Source: an uncultured Spirochaetales bacterium | GTDB lineage: Bacteria; Spirochaetota; Spirochaetia; Sphaerochaetales; Sphaerochaetaceae | DNA length: 64,000 nucleotides | Direction of reading: 5' to 3' | NCBI GenBank assembly: GCA_944388965.1 | Contig: CALXKL010000003.1 | Span: 62,001 to 126,000 of the forward strand | In this document: positions 33,117-41,069 of the stretch, piece after piece | How positions within the stretch are numbered: the stretch's first letter is position 1 | Layout of the letters: every line of letters begins with the position of its first letter | Notes under the pieces: model-generated | What the model was told of the DNA's origin: nothing | The model's database searches: none | What the model saw: only the letters and a program-made list of their open reading frames with translations | Made by a program: the position numbers and the translations under genes

Positions 33117-33884
33117 ATGGAGATGAAAAGAAGAACATTCGCTTTCGCACTTGTGGCATTGGCTTCGATTGCAGCCCTCTACGCTGCGGACACATGGGAA
33201 GGCGGCACACTCTTCCATACGAACGCACTTGTGGATGCAAGCGATGAATGCATCGCCACGACAAGGAGCGTACAGATGGAATACCTCGACTCGTTCGGCG
33301 AGGGAATCGAGGAGTCGTCTGCAACGGCGTATTACACGTTGAAGAACCACGGCTCCAGAATCGAGCGCCAGATCTCTGGAGACAGGGATGTGTTCGCACT
33401 CCTGGACACCATCTACGACGGCTATGTCATGACGCCGTTCAACGACAGCATATACGCCTACGACCATGACCGCCTTGAGGACCAGGATGTCGACGGGGTC
33501 CTGTGCGAGGTCTACAGATTCGAGGTGGCCATGGATCTGAACACGCTACATGCAGGAAGAGCCGAGGGAGAACTGCTGGGCTGGGACGAAGAGCAAGACG
33601 AAGAGGACGGAGACATAGTCATGACGCTTTATATCGACCCGTCGAACGGACTCGTCGTCAGACAGGACATGCACATCGTGCTTTCCGGCAATTCATACGT
33701 GGACCAGAGCGCCTTCTTCGAACTGCAGGAAATCGACGGGACCACGGTCATGGTGCCCACCAGGGTGGTGACTTCAGGAATGCTTCAGAAGGCTTCCAGT
33801 GCACCTGAGGTGCTCGATGCCGTGTATTTCAGCGCACTCGAGACCTTCTCCGGCTACCAGATGGCGGACGGCTGGCACGATTAG
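33117..33884 (+). CDS. Exported LolA-like protein
   Basis: The 255-residue product starts at ATG 33117 with AGGAGG 5 nt upstream. A signal peptide ends 'AALYA-ADTWEG'. The mature part reads as alternating beta strands ('TAYYTLKNHGSRIERQISG', 'IVMTLYIDPSNGLVVRQDM', 'TTVMVPTRVV'), like the half-barrel of LolA/RseB-type lipoprotein carriers (outer-membrane lipoprotein-sorting family). This is a resemblance only. An acidic linker 'EEQDEEDGD' is near residue 158. An intrinsic terminator follows, so it is monocistronic. Confidence 0.6.
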   Translation: MEMKRRTFAFALVALASIAALYAADTWEGGTLFHTNALVDASDECIATTRSVQMEYLDSFGEGIEESSATAYYTLKNHGSRIERQISGDRDVFALLDTIYDGYVMTPFNDSIYAYDHDRLEDQDVDGVLCEVYRFEVAMDLNTLHAGRAEGELLGWDEEQDEEDGDIVMTLYIDPSNGLVVRQDMHIVLSGNSYVDQSAFFELQEIDGTTVMVPTRVVTSGMLQKASSAPEVLDAVYFSALETFSGYQMADGWHD

Positions 33885-33899
33885 CGACGAGTGGGGTCG

Positions 33900-33933
33900 G
33901 CAGGCGGGGCTTTCTCCCGCCTGCTTCAACTTT
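33900..33933 (+). terminator. Terminator after the LolA-like gene
   Basis: GCAGGCGGG at 33900-33908 pairs with CCCGCCTGC at 33916-33924 with a 7-nt loop, followed by TTCAACTTT. Confidence 0.75.
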
Positions 33934-33947
33934 CCACAGCACTGGCA

Positions 33948-33953
33948 TATGAT
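33948..33953 (+). promoter_or_regulatory. -10 box (TATGAT) next to the tatD start
   Basis: TATGAT ends 6 nt before ATG 33960. A weak -35 (TTCAAC) is 17 nt upstream. There is no Shine-Dalgarno between them. Confidence 0.4.
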
Positions 33954-33959
33954 TGTCGC

Positions 33960-34709
33960 ATGACTTTCTTCGACACCCATTTCCATCTGCCAGGCATTCT
34001 TGCCAAGGGGATCGCCATCGACCAGCTGGGGCATCCAGAAGGCATGGACATCGGCTGCGAACCGGGCGACATCGCCCACAGATCGCCCCTGCTCGCCAAC
34101 TTCCCCGGCCTCTTCCATTCCGTCGCCGCAGGCCCATGGTGTGCATCCCAGGACATGGATCTTGACGGGATAGTATCCAGGATAGAGCAGGACGCACTGT
34201 CGTCGGGTGCGCACTTCATAGGCGAGATCGGACTCGACTACCACTGGAACTATGGAGGCAAAGGCGACATGGAGAGACTGTTCGAGGCGCAGCTGGAACT
34301 GGCACGGAGCCTTGACCTTCCGGTCGTCATCCACAACAGGGATGCCGACGGGCAGACGATCCGGACACTGTCAAGGCATCATGTCCCAAGAAGGGGGATC
34401 ATCCACTGCTTCTCATCCGACATGGCCGCGGCACAGGCATTCCTCGAACTCGGCTATCACATATCCTTTGCGGGGAACGTCACATACAGGTCGAACGTGA
34501 AGCTCGTCGAGGCGCTGAAGACCGTTCCGCTCGACAGGCTGCTTCTGGAGACGGACTCTCCCTACCTGGCACCTGTACCGGTGCGGGGACGCGTGAACAC
34601 GCCGCTGAACATCTCGTACACCTACGAGTTCGTCGCCGCAGTCAAGGGCGTGGATGTCGAGAGCCTCGATGCGACGGTCAGGGAGAACTTCTACTCGATC
34701 ATCCGGTAA
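33960..34709 (+). CDS. tatD: TatD-family metal-dependent hydrolase
   Basis: A 249-residue TIM-barrel hydrolase. Metal ligands are visible in 'FFDTHFHLPG' (HxH) at the start, 'IGEIGLDYHW' near residue 90, 'PVVIHNRDADG' near 121, 'IIHCFSSD' near 147 and 'LLLETDSPYLAPVPVRGRVN' near 195. TatD enzymes are 3'-5' DNA/RNA exonucleases. The last 19 nt overlap the convergent gene at 34691. Its start codon directly follows a -10 box. Confidence 0.93.
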   Translation: MTFFDTHFHLPGILAKGIAIDQLGHPEGMDIGCEPGDIAHRSPLLANFPGLFHSVAAGPWCASQDMDLDGIVSRIEQDALSSGAHFIGEIGLDYHWNYGGKGDMERLFEAQLELARSLDLPVVIHNRDADGQTIRTLSRHHVPRRGIIHCFSSDMAAAQAFLELGYHISFAGNVTYRSNVKLVEALKTVPLDRLLLETDSPYLAPVPVRGRVNTPLNISYTYEFVAAVKGVDVESLDATVRENFYSIIR

Positions 34710-35380
34710 GGCGTCACGTGGATTCCGCCATCCGCATCATCCATGATCCGCCGCATTTTCTCGAAGTCCTCGCCGAACGCCACCACGTCCTGCCCATTCT
34801 CGAATGCGTTCATATGGATCGCCGGGACGATCAGGGTTCCATCCCAGTCGCGAAGCAGCACGGACGCATTGTGGGGTGAAGGCAGCGCGAGCACCTCTGC
34901 GCCCATCTCCTCCAGACTGGCTGCGATCCGTTCGGCACCCACTTCGCCCACACGTCCCTGGAACGGGATCGAGACACCTGCCAGAGCGCCCACGGCATCC
35001 ACGTCGACCTGTGGATCGTAGAGGAGCACCGCTTCGGGAAACGAGTCGAAGACGAGCCGCCACATCGCATCATCGTCAGGAAGGAAGACATGCGTGAAGA
35101 CATCGTCCAGTCCATCCTCGACAAGACCGTAGCAGGCGCTGCCGTATGGAACCTCGATCCCCTGCGAGACCACGCCGAGGGCCGCAAGCGGCGAATAGAT
35201 CGCACCATCGGCCGGGATATCGGGTAGCACGACGAGCCGGGCCCGCCCTTCCATCAGGGGAACCTCCGCCTCCGTCACCACCAGGGTCGTGGACGGTCGC
35301 GATGCGATGTACAGCGCCAGAGCGGCGGCGATGAGCATCACGGCAATCGCGATGATTATGGACACTGTTCTTCTTTGCAC
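34691..35380 (-). CDS. Anchored periplasmic substrate-binding-like protein
   Basis: A 229-residue protein starting at GTG 35380. One N-terminal helix (residues 5-25) serves as signal anchor, and the rest lies outside the membrane. The segments 'YGLVEDGLDDVFTHVFLPDD' and 'AVLLYDPQVDVDAVGALAGVSIPF' recall one lobe of an ABC substrate-binding protein, but the length is half of a normal one and I do not recognise a family. It overlaps tatD convergently by 19 nt. The start has no Shine-Dalgarno and lies 8 nt from a TATCAT box. Confidence 0.5.
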   Translation of the reverse strand: MQRRTVSIIIAIAVMLIAAALALYIASRPSTTLVVTEAEVPLMEGRARLVVLPDIPADGAIYSPLAALGVVSQGIEVPYGSACYGLVEDGLDDVFTHVFLPDDDAMWRLVFDSFPEAVLLYDPQVDVDAVGALAGVSIPFQGRVGEVGAERIAASLEEMGAEVLALPSPHNASVLLRDWDGTLIVPAIHMNAFENGQDVVAFGEDFEKMRRIMDDADGGIHVTPYRMIE

Positions 35381-35388
35381 GAGCTACG

Positions 35389-35418
35389 ATGATAAGCCAA
35401 CAGCGATGCGGACCTCAA
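35389..35418 (-). promoter_or_regulatory. Promoter of the 34691 gene
   Basis: On the minus strand TTGAGG (35418-35413) and TATCAT (35394-35389) are 18 nt apart; 8 nt then lead to GTG 35380. Confidence 0.4.
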
Positions 35419-35425
35419 GTCTCGA

Positions 35426-35454
35426 TTGCCAAAGGCATGGGAAACGGATAACAT
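35426..35454 (+). promoter_or_regulatory. Promoter of fba
   Basis: TTGCCA at 35426 and TAACAT at 35449 are 17 nt apart. A leader of ~29 nt with AAGGAG precedes ATG 35490. Confidence 0.55.
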
Positions 35455-35489
35455 TGTCAATGAAACAAAAACCCAAGGAGAATACCCAA

Positions 35490-36488
35490 ATGGTCAGTTA
35501 CAAAGATCTCGGTCTTGTGAACACGCGCGACATGTTCGCAAAGGCGGTCAAAGGCGGCTATGCGATTCCTGCATACAACTTCAACAACATGGAGCAGATG
35601 CAGGCGATAATCCAGGCCTGTGTCGAGACGAAGAGCCCTGTCATCCTCCAGGTCAGCCGTGGAGCCAGGGACTACGCCAACATCAACATCCTGCGCAACA
35701 TGGCACGTGGCGTCGTCGAGTACGCACACGAGCTCGGCTGCGACATCCCCATAGTCCTCCACCTGGACCATGGCGATTCCTTCGAGACATGCAAGGACTG
35801 CATCGACAACGGCTTCTCCTCCGTCATGATCGACGGATCCAGCCTCCCCTATGAGAAGAACGTCGAGGTGACCAGGAAGGTCGTCGAGTACGCACACCAG
35901 TTCGACGTCACCGTCGAGGGCGAGCTCGGAGTCCTGGCCGGAATCGAGGATGAGGTCGCATCCGAGGTCACGCACTACACCAGGCCCGAGGAGGTCGAGG
36001 ACTTCGTCTCCAAGACGGGAGTCGACTCTCTTGCAATCTCCATCGGAACCAGCCATGGAGCCAACAAGTTCAAGCCCGAGCAGTGCACGAGGAACGCCGA
36101 CGGCATCCTGATTCCGCCACCGCTCCGCTTCGACATCCTCAAGGAGATCGAGGTCAAGCTTCCCGGCTTCCCCATCGTCCTGCATGGTTCGTCCTCCGTT
36201 CCCCAGGAGTACGTCAAGATGATCAACGAGCACGGTGGAAAGCTCAAGGACAGCGTCGGCATCCCAGAGGAGCAGCTGCGCGAGGCCGCCAAGAGCGCCG
36301 TATGCAAGATCAACATCGACTCCGACGGACGTCTGGCCATGACCGGAACGATCAGGAGGATCTTCGACGAGCAGCCTTCCGTCTTCGATCCCAGGAAGTA
36401 TCTGGGACCTGCGCGTGACGCTCTCAAGGAGATGTACATGCACAAGAACATCGACGTGCTCGGCTCCGCCGGACATGCCCTCGACTGA
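35490..36488 (+). CDS. fba: Class II fructose-bisphosphate aldolase
   Basis: A 332-residue zinc aldolase that interconverts fructose-1,6-bisphosphate with DHAP and glyceraldehyde-3-phosphate. Motifs: 'YAIPAYNFNNMEQMQAI' at the N-terminus, 'LHLDHGDSFETCKDCID' (catalytic Asp and zinc His), 'VEGELGVLAGIED' (zinc Glu), 'SIGTSHGANKF' (zinc His), 'VLHGSSSVP' (phosphate loop) and 'CKINIDSDGRLAMT'. ATG 35490 follows AAGGAG by 9 nt. An intrinsic terminator follows at 36513. Confidence 0.96.
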   Translation: MVSYKDLGLVNTRDMFAKAVKGGYAIPAYNFNNMEQMQAIIQACVETKSPVILQVSRGARDYANINILRNMARGVVEYAHELGCDIPIVLHLDHGDSFETCKDCIDNGFSSVMIDGSSLPYEKNVEVTRKVVEYAHQFDVTVEGELGVLAGIEDEVASEVTHYTRPEEVEDFVSKTGVDSLAISIGTSHGANKFKPEQCTRNADGILIPPPLRFDILKEIEVKLPGFPIVLHGSSSVPQEYVKMINEHGGKLKDSVGIPEEQLREAAKSAVCKINIDSDGRLAMTGTIRRIFDEQPSVFDPRKYLGPARDALKEMYMHKNIDVLGSAGHALD

Positions 36489-36512
36489 CGGACGACACTT
36501 CCATCACCCACA

Positions 36513-36545
36513 GACAGCTCCCGCACAGGGGGCTGTCTTCGTCTT
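36513..36545 (+). terminator. Terminator after fba
   Basis: GACAGCTCCC at 36513-36522 pairs with GGGGGCTGTC at 36528-36537 (one T-G wobble), followed by TTCGTCTTCC. Confidence 0.7.
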
Positions 36546-36614
36546 CCAATGGTGTCTTGAAGGATTCCATTGCATCTTTGTCAGGAATTCTCCTCTTCCA
36601 CCCCCTTTCCCGTT

Positions 36615-36644
36615 TTGACAGCTTCAAGGCGGTTATGATATATT
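36615..36644 (+). promoter_or_regulatory. Promoter of infC-rpmI-rplT, with leader hairpin
   Basis: TTGACA at 36615 and TATATT at 36639 are 18 nt apart. The ~60-nt leader contains a TGTGGC/GCCACA hairpin (36652-36666) before infC. Confidence 0.6.
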
Positions 36645-36711
36645 CCTCAACTGTGGCATCGCCACATAGACTGGAAATTGGCTTGGCCCGGCTGGGGGCA
36701 TGGGAGATTAA

Positions 36712-37245
36712 TTGGCTACAAAGGATTTACGTATCAACAGGCAGATTCGTGCACATGAGGTGCGTCTCATCGACGAGAACGGCGAGCAGAAGGGTGTCAT
36801 GAAGACCTTCGACGCGATTCATCTGGCAGAGGAGGCGGGTCTGGACCTGGTGGAAGTCTCCCCGAATGCAAATCCTCCGGTATGCAAGATCCTCGACTTC
36901 GGAAAGTACCGCTACGAGATGGAGAAGAAGCAGAGGGACGCCAAGAAGAACCAGACCGTCATAAAGGTCAAGGAGATCAGGATGCAGCCGAAGATCGACA
37001 GGCACGATCTCGAGACCAAGAGCAAGTTCATCTCCGAGTTCCTGAACGAGGGCAACAAGGTCAAGGTCTCCATCCGCTTCCGCGGACGCGAGCTGGCACA
37101 TCCTGAGCTCGGAAAGGAGGTGTTGGACCGCATACTTGCGATTCTCACCGAAAATGGTGTACAGTATAATCTTGACAAGGGAGCCTTCATGGAAGGCAAG
37201 ATGATGAGCATGTTCGTCTCCCCTGTCAGGTCACAGAAGAAATAA
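36712..37245 (+). CDS. infC: Translation initiation factor IF-3
   Basis: A 177-residue IF-3 with both domains: '[21 protein letters not shown]' and '[26 protein letters not shown]' (N-domain), then '[17 protein letters not shown]' and '[18 protein letters not shown]' (C-domain). It discriminates start codons and prevents subunit joining. The start is TTG 36712: an in-frame TAA lies directly before it, so no earlier start is possible. Rare start codons are the known basis of IF-3 autoregulation. GGGAG is 5-6 nt upstream. First gene of the infC-rpmI-rplT operon. Confidence 0.96.
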   Translation: MATKDLRINRQIRAHEVRLIDENGEQKGVMKTFDAIHLAEEAGLDLVEVSPNANPPVCKILDFGKYRYEMEKKQRDAKKNQTVIKVKEIRMQPKIDRHDLETKSKFISEFLNEGNKVKVSIRFRGRELAHPELGKEVLDRILAILTENGVQYNLDKGAFMEGKMMSMFVSPVRSQKK

Positions 37246-37317
37246 GGGCCGTACGGCTTTTATATAACGCAGCTTCAGGGGTGCTTGTTTCCCTGCGGCG
37301 CGAAGAGGAAGGTTGTC

Positions 37318-37515
37318 ATGCCTAAGATGAAAACAAGAAAGAGCGCTGCAAAGCGCTTCAGGGTTACCGGGACTGGCAAGGTGGCTTACAAGAAGATGGG
37401 CCTTCGCCATATCCTCACCAAGAAGAGTTCCAAGCGGAAGATGAATCTCAGACACGCTGGAATCCTGAGTGACGTGGAAGCAAAGAGAGCAAAGTCCATG
37501 CTTCCCTATGCATGA
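37318..37515 (+). CDS. rpmI: Ribosomal protein bL35
   Basis: A 65-residue basic protein, '[20 protein letters not shown]' followed by '[20 protein letters not shown]', as in all bL35. ATG 37318 is preceded by GAGGAAGG. It lies in the canonical order between infC and rplT. Confidence 0.97.
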   Translation: MPKMKTRKSAAKRFRVTGTGKVAYKKMGLRHILTKKSSKRKMNLRHAGILSDVEAKRAKSMLPYA

Positions 37516-37528
37516 GGAGTGAGAAGAT

Positions 37529-37885
37529 ATGCCGAGAGCAGTTGACGGAACCAAACACAAGGACAGAAGGAAGAAGATTCTCGACCAGGCCAAGGGCTAC
37601 TGGGGTCGCAGAAGCACAAACTACCGCGTTGCAAAGGACGCTGTCGCAAAGGCTGGACAGTATGCCTACCGTGGAAGAAGGGAGAAGAAGAGGGACTTCA
37701 GGAAGCTCTGGATCGCACGTATCAGTGCTGCGGTGCAGGCCGAGGGTCTCAACTACTCCCAGTTCATGCACGGCCTGAAGCTCGCAAACATCGAGCTCAA
37801 CAGGAAGGCGCTGTCCAACATGGCCATCGAGGACAAGGCTGCATTCAGCGCTCTTGTCACTCAGGTCAAGACGGTGCTGGCGTAA
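37529..37885 (+). CDS. rplT: Ribosomal protein bL20
   Basis: A 118-residue basic protein starting '[20 protein letters not shown]' and containing '[18 protein letters not shown]' and '[20 protein letters not shown]', the bL20 signature. It binds 23S rRNA early in 50S assembly and, in some bacteria, represses its own operon. It lies 13 nt after rpmI. Confidence 0.97.
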   Translation: MPRAVDGTKHKDRRKKILDQAKGYWGRRSTNYRVAKDAVAKAGQYAYRGRREKKRDFRKLWIARISAAVQAEGLNYSQFMHGLKLANIELNRKALSNMAIEDKAAFSALVTQVKTVLA

Positions 37886-37915
37886 CGCAAGACCACACTT
37901 TGAGGGAGGTGGGCC

Positions 37916-38254
37916 ATGTCATTGATCGAAAGCAGCAGACTGCTCGAGGAGAGAGTCAGGAAGGCGATCGCCCTTATCAACAAGCTGAGGGCGGACAATT
38001 CCGAACTGACCGAGAGGCTCCAGCTGGTCAACAACCACAACGAGGAGCTTCAGGAACTGCTGAACAAGACAAGTGCGGACACCGCAGTGATCGAGGCTGC
38101 GATCTCCTCCGCCCTCGAGTCGCTTGACAGTCTGGATCTCGACGATCTGGGCGACTTCGGAACACTCGACTCCGGAGAGCTTGCCGAGGCTGAGAACTTC
38201 ACTCTCGACGGCACAGGCGAAGACCTCGACACATTCGAGGACAAGGACTTCTGA
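37916..38254 (+). CDS. ZapB-like coiled-coil protein with acidic tail
   Basis: A 112-residue protein whose residues 5-55 form a heptad-rich coiled coil ('SSRLLEERVRKAIALINKLR', 'NSELTERLQLVNNHNEELQE'), similar in size and layout to ZapB-type cell-division coiled coils. Residues 65-112 are strongly acidic. Start ATG 37916 has GGGAGG. Its place after rplT, before a strong terminator, suggests co-transcription with the ribosomal genes. The division role is an analogy. Confidence 0.55.
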   Translation: MSLIESSRLLEERVRKAIALINKLRADNSELTERLQLVNNHNEELQELLNKTSADTAVIEAAISSALESLDSLDLDDLGDFGTLDSGELAEAENFTLDGTGEDLDTFEDKDF

Positions 38255-38264
38255 TTCCTTATCG

Positions 38265-38300
38265 GGGACAGGACCATTCGGCCCTGTCCCTTTTCGTTTT
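38265..38300 (+). terminator. Terminator of the infC-rplT-ZapB-like unit
   Basis: GGGACAGG at 38265-38272 pairs with CCTGTCCC at 38283-38290, followed by TTTTCGTTTT. Confidence 0.85.
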
Positions 38301-38674
38301 CCATTCGCCGCACCTCATGGAAAGGTGCGTCTGCATATGGCTTTTCATGCAGACGGCATACTCCCCTCCCCTTCGATTCATCTGCATTCCACCCACCACC
38401 GGATCGGATCCGGCTCACAAGTGTTTACACGGACCCTGTAGTCATGGTTTAATTCAATCGGGCAGATGCATAAGTCTCTTGGCTCAACTTCCATTTTACG
38501 GAGGCCGGTCATAGAAGGACCTAATTGCTCCTACCTCGTCTATGGTTTAAAGGAACAGAACGTCCTGCTCAACTAGGCTTCCCCCTTGAACATACCAGGT
38601 TCAAGAGTACGCCATCTGCCCTCTTTTTCTTATCCTTTTCATCCTCGTCTTTTGCATATATACTTGGCTCACGT
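38301..38674 (+). other. Structured intergenic region, possible small RNA
   Basis: These ~370 bp contain no supported gene but several perfect inverted repeats. CGCACCT/AGGTGCG is at 38309-38329, CGTCTGCAT/ATGCAGACG at 38328-38355, CCGGATC/GATCCGG at 38399-38413, and CTTGAAC/GTTCAAG at 38585-38605. They do not match tmRNA, SRP RNA, RNase P or a riboswitch I know. The last ~80 bp are T-rich and hold the promoter of the TPR gene. Confidence 0.4.
38636..38664 (+). promoter_or_regulatory. Promoter of the TPR-tsaE-tsaB-trxB operon
   Basis: TTTTCA at 38636 and TATACT at 38659 are 17 nt apart. Ten nucleotides then lead to ATG 38675 without a Shine-Dalgarno. Confidence 0.45.
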
Positions 38675-39958
38675 ATGAGCAGACTCGATTCGATCAGATA
38701 CATCACTCTTCCAAAGAGCATGGAGGAGAAGATAACAGGTTTCGCAATAGACAGCTCCATACCGATTCCAGTCCAGCTTCCAGATGGCCATACGAGCCTC
38801 GACGTCGACAAGGTGACGCTCGAGTCGATCGTCGCCGGCATGCTGGTTGTCATCGCGTACAAGGAGAACGACAGGAACATCGGCTACTACAGGGACTTCG
38901 TCCTCGCCGCACAGCCGAACGCGGTAGAGGAGCTCAACACCGCCGCGATCGCAAAGGAGCACCAGAAGGACTACCCGTTCGCCGAACAGCTGTTCCTCAC
39001 CGTCTACCACATGCTCCCGCAGAGCGCCAGCTGCATCAACCTCGCGACGCTGTACTCGTCCTGGGCCGTATACGAGAAGGACCAGAAGGACGACAAGGCG
39101 GAGGAGTTCTATCTCACGAAGTGCCTGAACACGCTCGAGGACGGTCTCGAGAGATTCGGTGAGAACGAGGACATACTGGCCGAGCTGGGAAGCCTGCACA
39201 CCTACCTGGGCAACCTCGAGGAGGCGCAGGGATATCTCGAGCGGTACATGAAGGTTGCAGAGGATGGCGAGAAGAGGCAGAAGCTGAAGAAGATGCTGAA
39301 GGACGTCACGCTCCGCCTCGACTCAGACCAGGAGATCAGGCAGGCATACGACTTCATGATGCTGGACGAGGAGGACAAGGCACTCGAGGCGATCGAGAAG
39401 TTCATCGCGGCCAATCCAACGGTCTGGCACGGTCATTTCATAAAGGGCTGGGCGCTCAGGAGGCTGAAGCGCTACGCGGAGGCCGAGGAGGAGCTGGTGA
39501 AATGCATCTCCTGCGGGGAGTCCAACGCCGACATCTACAACGAGCTGTCGATATGCGCCCTCGAGAAGGGTGACAGGGAGCTGGCCAAGAGCTATCTGGA
39601 CACTGCGGTCGATCTTGACGAGGACAACCTCACCCTGGCCTCCAACCTGGCCTTCCTCCATCTGATGGACGACGAGTTCGACGAGGCGAAGGAATGGATC
39701 GAGAAATGTCGTCTTCTCGCCCCCGAGGACAGACAGGTCAAGGCGATGATGGAGGAGTACAGCGCGAAGACCGGCGAGGAGTTCGGCCAGGTCGTCAGAC
39801 AGGAATACGTCCACGACCCATCTGCAGACGAGCACGGACACCATCACCATGATGACGAGTGCCAGTGCGGTCATGACCACCATCATGGGGATGAGGACGA
39901 TGATGACGGCTACGCCGAGGAGCTTGCGGCGATGGCCGAGGACGAGGAGACGAGATGA
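38675..39958 (+). CDS. TPR protein with His/Asp/Cys-rich C-terminal tail
   Basis: A 427-residue soluble protein. Residues 1-90 form a beta-rich domain ('IPIPVQLPDGHTSLDVDKVT'). From ~90 to 375 it is helical with several tetratricopeptide repeats (for example 'AELGSLHTYLGNLEEAQGYL' and 'LAKSYLDTAVDLDEDNLTLA'). The tail at residues 388-409 is rich in His and Asp ('HGHHHHDDECQCGHDHHHG') and could bind Ni, Zn or Co. It overlaps tsaE by 4 nt and begins the operon with tsaB and trxB. ATG 38675 has no Shine-Dalgarno. Partner and role are unknown. Confidence 0.75.
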   Translation: MSRLDSIRYITLPKSMEEKITGFAIDSSIPIPVQLPDGHTSLDVDKVTLESIVAGMLVVIAYKENDRNIGYYRDFVLAAQPNAVEELNTAAIAKEHQKDYPFAEQLFLTVYHMLPQSASCINLATLYSSWAVYEKDQKDDKAEEFYLTKCLNTLEDGLERFGENEDILAELGSLHTYLGNLEEAQGYLERYMKVAEDGEKRQKLKKMLKDVTLRLDSDQEIRQAYDFMMLDEEDKALEAIEKFIAANPTVWHGHFIKGWALRRLKRYAEAEEELVKCISCGESNADIYNELSICALEKGDRELAKSYLDTAVDLDEDNLTLASNLAFLHLMDDEFDEAKEWIEKCRLLAPEDRQVKAMMEEYSAKTGEEFGQVVRQEYVHDPSADEHGHHHHDDECQCGHDHHHGDEDDDDGYAEELAAMAEDEETR

Positions 39959-40374
39959 CCTTCATCTGCAAGTCGGAGAACGACACAAAGGAGCTGGGAC
40001 GACGTCTTGCCAGGACTGCGAAGGCGGGTTCGGTGATCTCATTAAGGGGGTCGCTTGGAGCAGGCAAGACCGTATTCGCCAAGGGCTTTGCCGAGGAGCT
40101 CGGGATAACCGAGGCGATAGTCAGCCCTACCTTCACTCTTGTCCAGGAGTATGAAGGCAGGATGAAGATGTATCATCTGGACCTGTACCGGTTGAGCGGG
40201 GAGGACGAGTTCGAATCCATGGGAGGAGAGGACTTCCTCTACAGCGACGGCGTCACGCTGATCGAATGGAGCGAGAAGATCGACTCGATGCTGCCTGACG
40301 ACACGATCCATGTGGAGATCGGGATACAGCCGGATCTGACGCGGAAGATAGAGATCACGGGGGCTTCGTTATGA
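39955..40374 (+). CDS. tsaE: tRNA threonylcarbamoyladenosine biosynthesis ATPase TsaE
   Basis: A 139-residue P-loop ATPase with 'GSVISLRGSLGAGKTVFAKG', 'VSPTFTLVQEYEG' and 'LDLYRLSGEDEF', as in TsaE. With TsaB, TsaC and TsaD it helps make t6A37 on ANN-decoding tRNAs. It overlaps both neighbours by 4 nt and is followed by tsaB. Confidence 0.95.
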   Translation: MTFICKSENDTKELGRRLARTAKAGSVISLRGSLGAGKTVFAKGFAEELGITEAIVSPTFTLVQEYEGRMKMYHLDLYRLSGEDEFESMGGEDFLYSDGVTLIEWSEKIDSMLPDDTIHVEIGIQPDLTRKIEITGASL

Positions 40375-41069
40375 CCATACTTGCCTGCGACACGTCCACA
40401 GCCACGCTGCATCTTGCACTCGTGAAGGACGATGCGGTGATCGAGGAGAGGATGATCCTCTCCTTCCAGCATTCCGAGGGGCTTCTGGAGCAGATCGACG
40501 ACATCCTTTCCTCAAACGGGCTCTCTCTTGCCGACATCGACCTCTTCGCATGTACCAGAGGCCCCGGTTCGTTCACATCCCTGCGCATAGCGATGTCGAC
40601 GATGAAGGCGTTCTCCCTTGCACTGGACAGGCCGCTGGTATCGGTTGCGACGCTCCAGGCGATCGCCCAGGCATGTACGCCGGCCGAAGGGCTGCCCGTC
40701 ATCCCCGTAATAGATGCGAAGAAGAGACGCTACTACATAGGACTCTACAGGAACGGCGAGGCGATCGTTCCGGACATCGACGGAGATGTTGCGGACATCA
40801 TCGGATCCATCCGCAAAGAGAAGCGCATCGTAGTGACCGGTCCGGATGCCGCCGCCTTCGCATCAAGGCTCTCGCAGGCATTGCCATCAGTGGAGATCGG
40901 TGTGGACGATGACGTCCCCCGCCCTCTCGGTGCCGTCATAGCCCGCATGGCCGCCATACAGCTCGAGAAGAGCGGACAGGACGACATCGGACAGGGGCCT
41001 GTGTACATCAGGCGTTCCGATGCAGAGGAGGCGTTGCTGGAGAAACGCCGCAAGGAGGAAGGCAGATGA
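40371..41069 (+). CDS. tsaB: t6A biosynthesis protein TsaB
   Basis: A 232-residue ASKHA-fold protein: 'MTILACDTSTATLHLALV' at the start, 'QHSEGLLEQIDDILS', and 'TRGPGSFTSLRIAMSTMKAFSLALD', the TsaB signature. It is the non-catalytic partner of TsaD. ATGA overlaps of 4 nt link it to tsaE and trxB. TsaD and TsaC are not in the window. Confidence 0.95.
   Translation: MTILACDTSTATLHLALVKDDAVIEERMILSFQHSEGLLEQIDDILSSNGLSLADIDLFACTRGPGSFTSLRIAMSTMKAFSLALDRPLVSVATLQAIAQACTPAEGLPVIPVIDAKKRRYYIGLYRNGEAIVPDIDGDVADIIGSIRKEKRIVVTGPDAAAFASRLSQALPSVEIGVDDDVPRPLGAVIARMAAIQLEKSGQDDIGQGPVYIRRSDAEEALLEKRRKEEGR

Noticed and set aside
38443-38456. ATGGTTTAATTCA string like a 16S rRNA segment
   Set aside because: Only about 13 bases match; the flanks do not resemble 16S rRNA.
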